DNA from: JBCCVH01 sp942492555
GTDB lineage: Bacteria; Bacteroidota; Bacteroidia; Cytophagales; Amoebophilaceae
DNA length: 64,000 nt
Direction: 5' to 3'
Assembly (NCBI GenBank): GCA_942492555.1
Contig: CALOEX010000014.1
Span: forward strand, 62,001-126,000
A model generated the notes under the pieces. It saw nothing but the letters and a program-made list of their open reading frames with translations, ran no database searches and was not told the origin of the DNA. Of the stretch, positions 63,348 to 64,000 are shown in pieces; positions within the stretch are counted from its first letter, which is position 1; each line of letters opens with the position of its first letter. The position numbers and the translations under genes are program-made.

Positions 63348-63371
63348 AACTTAATATTAAGAGTTAGAAGC

Positions 63372-63406
63372 AAAAAAAACCCTCCTAAAAAGGAGGGTTT
63401 TTTTTT
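63372..63406. terminator. Rho-independent terminator
   Basis: AAAAAAAACCCTCCT and AGGAGGGTTTTTTTT form a long stem around a short A loop, with T-tract. Placed between the convergent membrane-protein gene and ftsZ, so it can serve both. Confidence 0.9.
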
Positions 63407-63449
63407 GGTCATTGATAAGCTAGTGTAAAAAAATCTTTTAACGTATTGT

Positions 63450-64000
63450 TTACATATCATGCACAACAATATCTTCTTTATTTTCCTTTAAAAAATGTCG
63501 TATAGGAGGATTTTGGTTAAGAGATTTATAAACAAGAAAAATATTTTTTCGTTTATAACTTGGTATAGAAAGTATCTCTTGGATTTCTTTATCTGTAAAA
63601 CTATAAGTGTCGTCAACAGCTGTGTTCTGCACATAATGCTCCGCATTTTGACGCCATGTTTCCACTTTTCTCTCCAGTTTTTTTTCCGCTGCCCGCTTAG
63701 GTTTTTCCAGTATCTGCTTCTTATTAAAAGCACCTTCTTCTTGCACCCCTTTAGTAGTTTTGATACCTGAATCTAAAGATATACGATCCTCCATAGATCG
63801 CACTTCATGAAGATTTTTATCAGCAATACTTACCGGCATTTGCACAAGCAACCCATCTTGAGGAAACCCTGAAGCAATAACGCTAATACGTATTTTTTTA
63901 CCAAGATTTTTTTCATGCGCATGCCCCCAAATCACCATCACATCATCATTTTCAAGAATTTTTTTTAAATATTCAGTAACTTGTGCAAGCTCAGACAACG
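63450..64000 (-). CDS. ftsZ: Cell-division protein FtsZ, 3' part (5' end outside window)
   Basis: About 183 C-terminal residues. The frame is open to the right edge. The tubulin C-terminal domain shows in VMVIWGHAHEKNLGKKIRIS and VIASGF (usual I-x-V-T-V-I-A-T-G-F). A variable linker rich in Lys and Glu follows, then the Bacteroidetes-type FtsZ C-terminal peptide IQEILSIPSYKRKN near the end, which binds FtsA and related partners. The GTPase half lies beyond the window. Its presence suggests binary division by a tubulin ring. Confidence 0.88.
   Translation of the reverse strand, partial: LSELAQVTEYLKKILENDDVMVIWGHAHEKNLGKKIRISVIASGFPQDGLLVQMPVSIADKNLHEVRSMEDRISLDSGIKTTKGVQEEGAFNKKQILEKPKRAAEKKLERKVETWRQNAEHYVQNTAVDDTYSFTDKEIQEILSIPSYKRKNIFLVYKSLNQNPPIRHFLKENKEDIVVHDM

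Overview
This AT-rich window most likely comes from a reduced, host-associated member of the Bacteroidetes, best matching the Amoebophilaceae (the Cardinium/Amoebophilus group). The signs are a short Bacteroidetes-type histone H1-like protein, a Bacteroidetes FtsZ tail, a receiver-less sigma-54 activator of the Bacteroidetes type, TAnnTTTG promoter boxes, an IS110 relic, an AAA-ATPase-like relic of a kind common in these symbionts, and several giant secreted proteins. The taxon is inferred from gene content only; no 16S rRNA is present.

Left region (1-11.45 kb). A minus-strand pair fills most of it: a small secreted, highly charged, membrane-anchored protein (9686-10381), then a reading frame open from 9652 to the left edge with no stop (at least 3217 residues). 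That giant has a signal peptide, an OTU-type cysteine protease (deubiquitinase-like) domain, a complete-looking SecA-like ATPase core, a TPR and long internally repeated coiled regions. Its C-terminus lies outside the window. Between it and the array are IS110, AAA-ATPase and unidentified gene relics.

Array (11.5-22.1 kb). About six tandem units of roughly 1.78 kb hold two immunity-like genes (an Imm52-like protein of about 172 aa and a second protein of about 264 aa), a detached 97-aa Tox-REase-5 nuclease tip and a fragment of an AHH (HNH/Endo VII) nuclease. They lie directly downstream of, and probably in one operon with, a 3569-aa secreted SecA-like giant (22105-32814) whose own C-terminus is a Tox-REase-5 nuclease. 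This is a polymorphic-toxin locus with an amplified immunity and orphan-tip array; one unit carries its ribosome-binding hairpin in flipped orientation.

Right region (33-64 kb). This is mostly conserved chromosomal genes: mnmA, an EamA transporter, an AlkD-like protein, rpsP, an NSS-family Na+ symporter, a TPR protein, an orphan D12-class adenine methyltransferase, tadA, a histone-like protein, ligA, rpmH, frr, SRP RNA, proS, a ZIP transporter, recA, rplU-rpmA, a rhomboid-like pseudoprotease, an M16 peptidase, holA, tig, tRNA-Leu(UAG), an ABC-3 permease, tsaC/sua5, a sigma-54 activator, secG, argS and the 3' part of ftsZ. Oddities here are the RecA with a long Met/Asn-rich minisatellite tail, the rhomboid without its catalytic serine, and a strong plus-strand G/T bias over about 22.4-36.0 kb that ignores gene direction.

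Taken together, the accessory half looks like a secreted effector/toxin region with two related SecA-like giants carrying different catalytic modules (OTU protease versus DNase-like nuclease) beside ordinary housekeeping genes.
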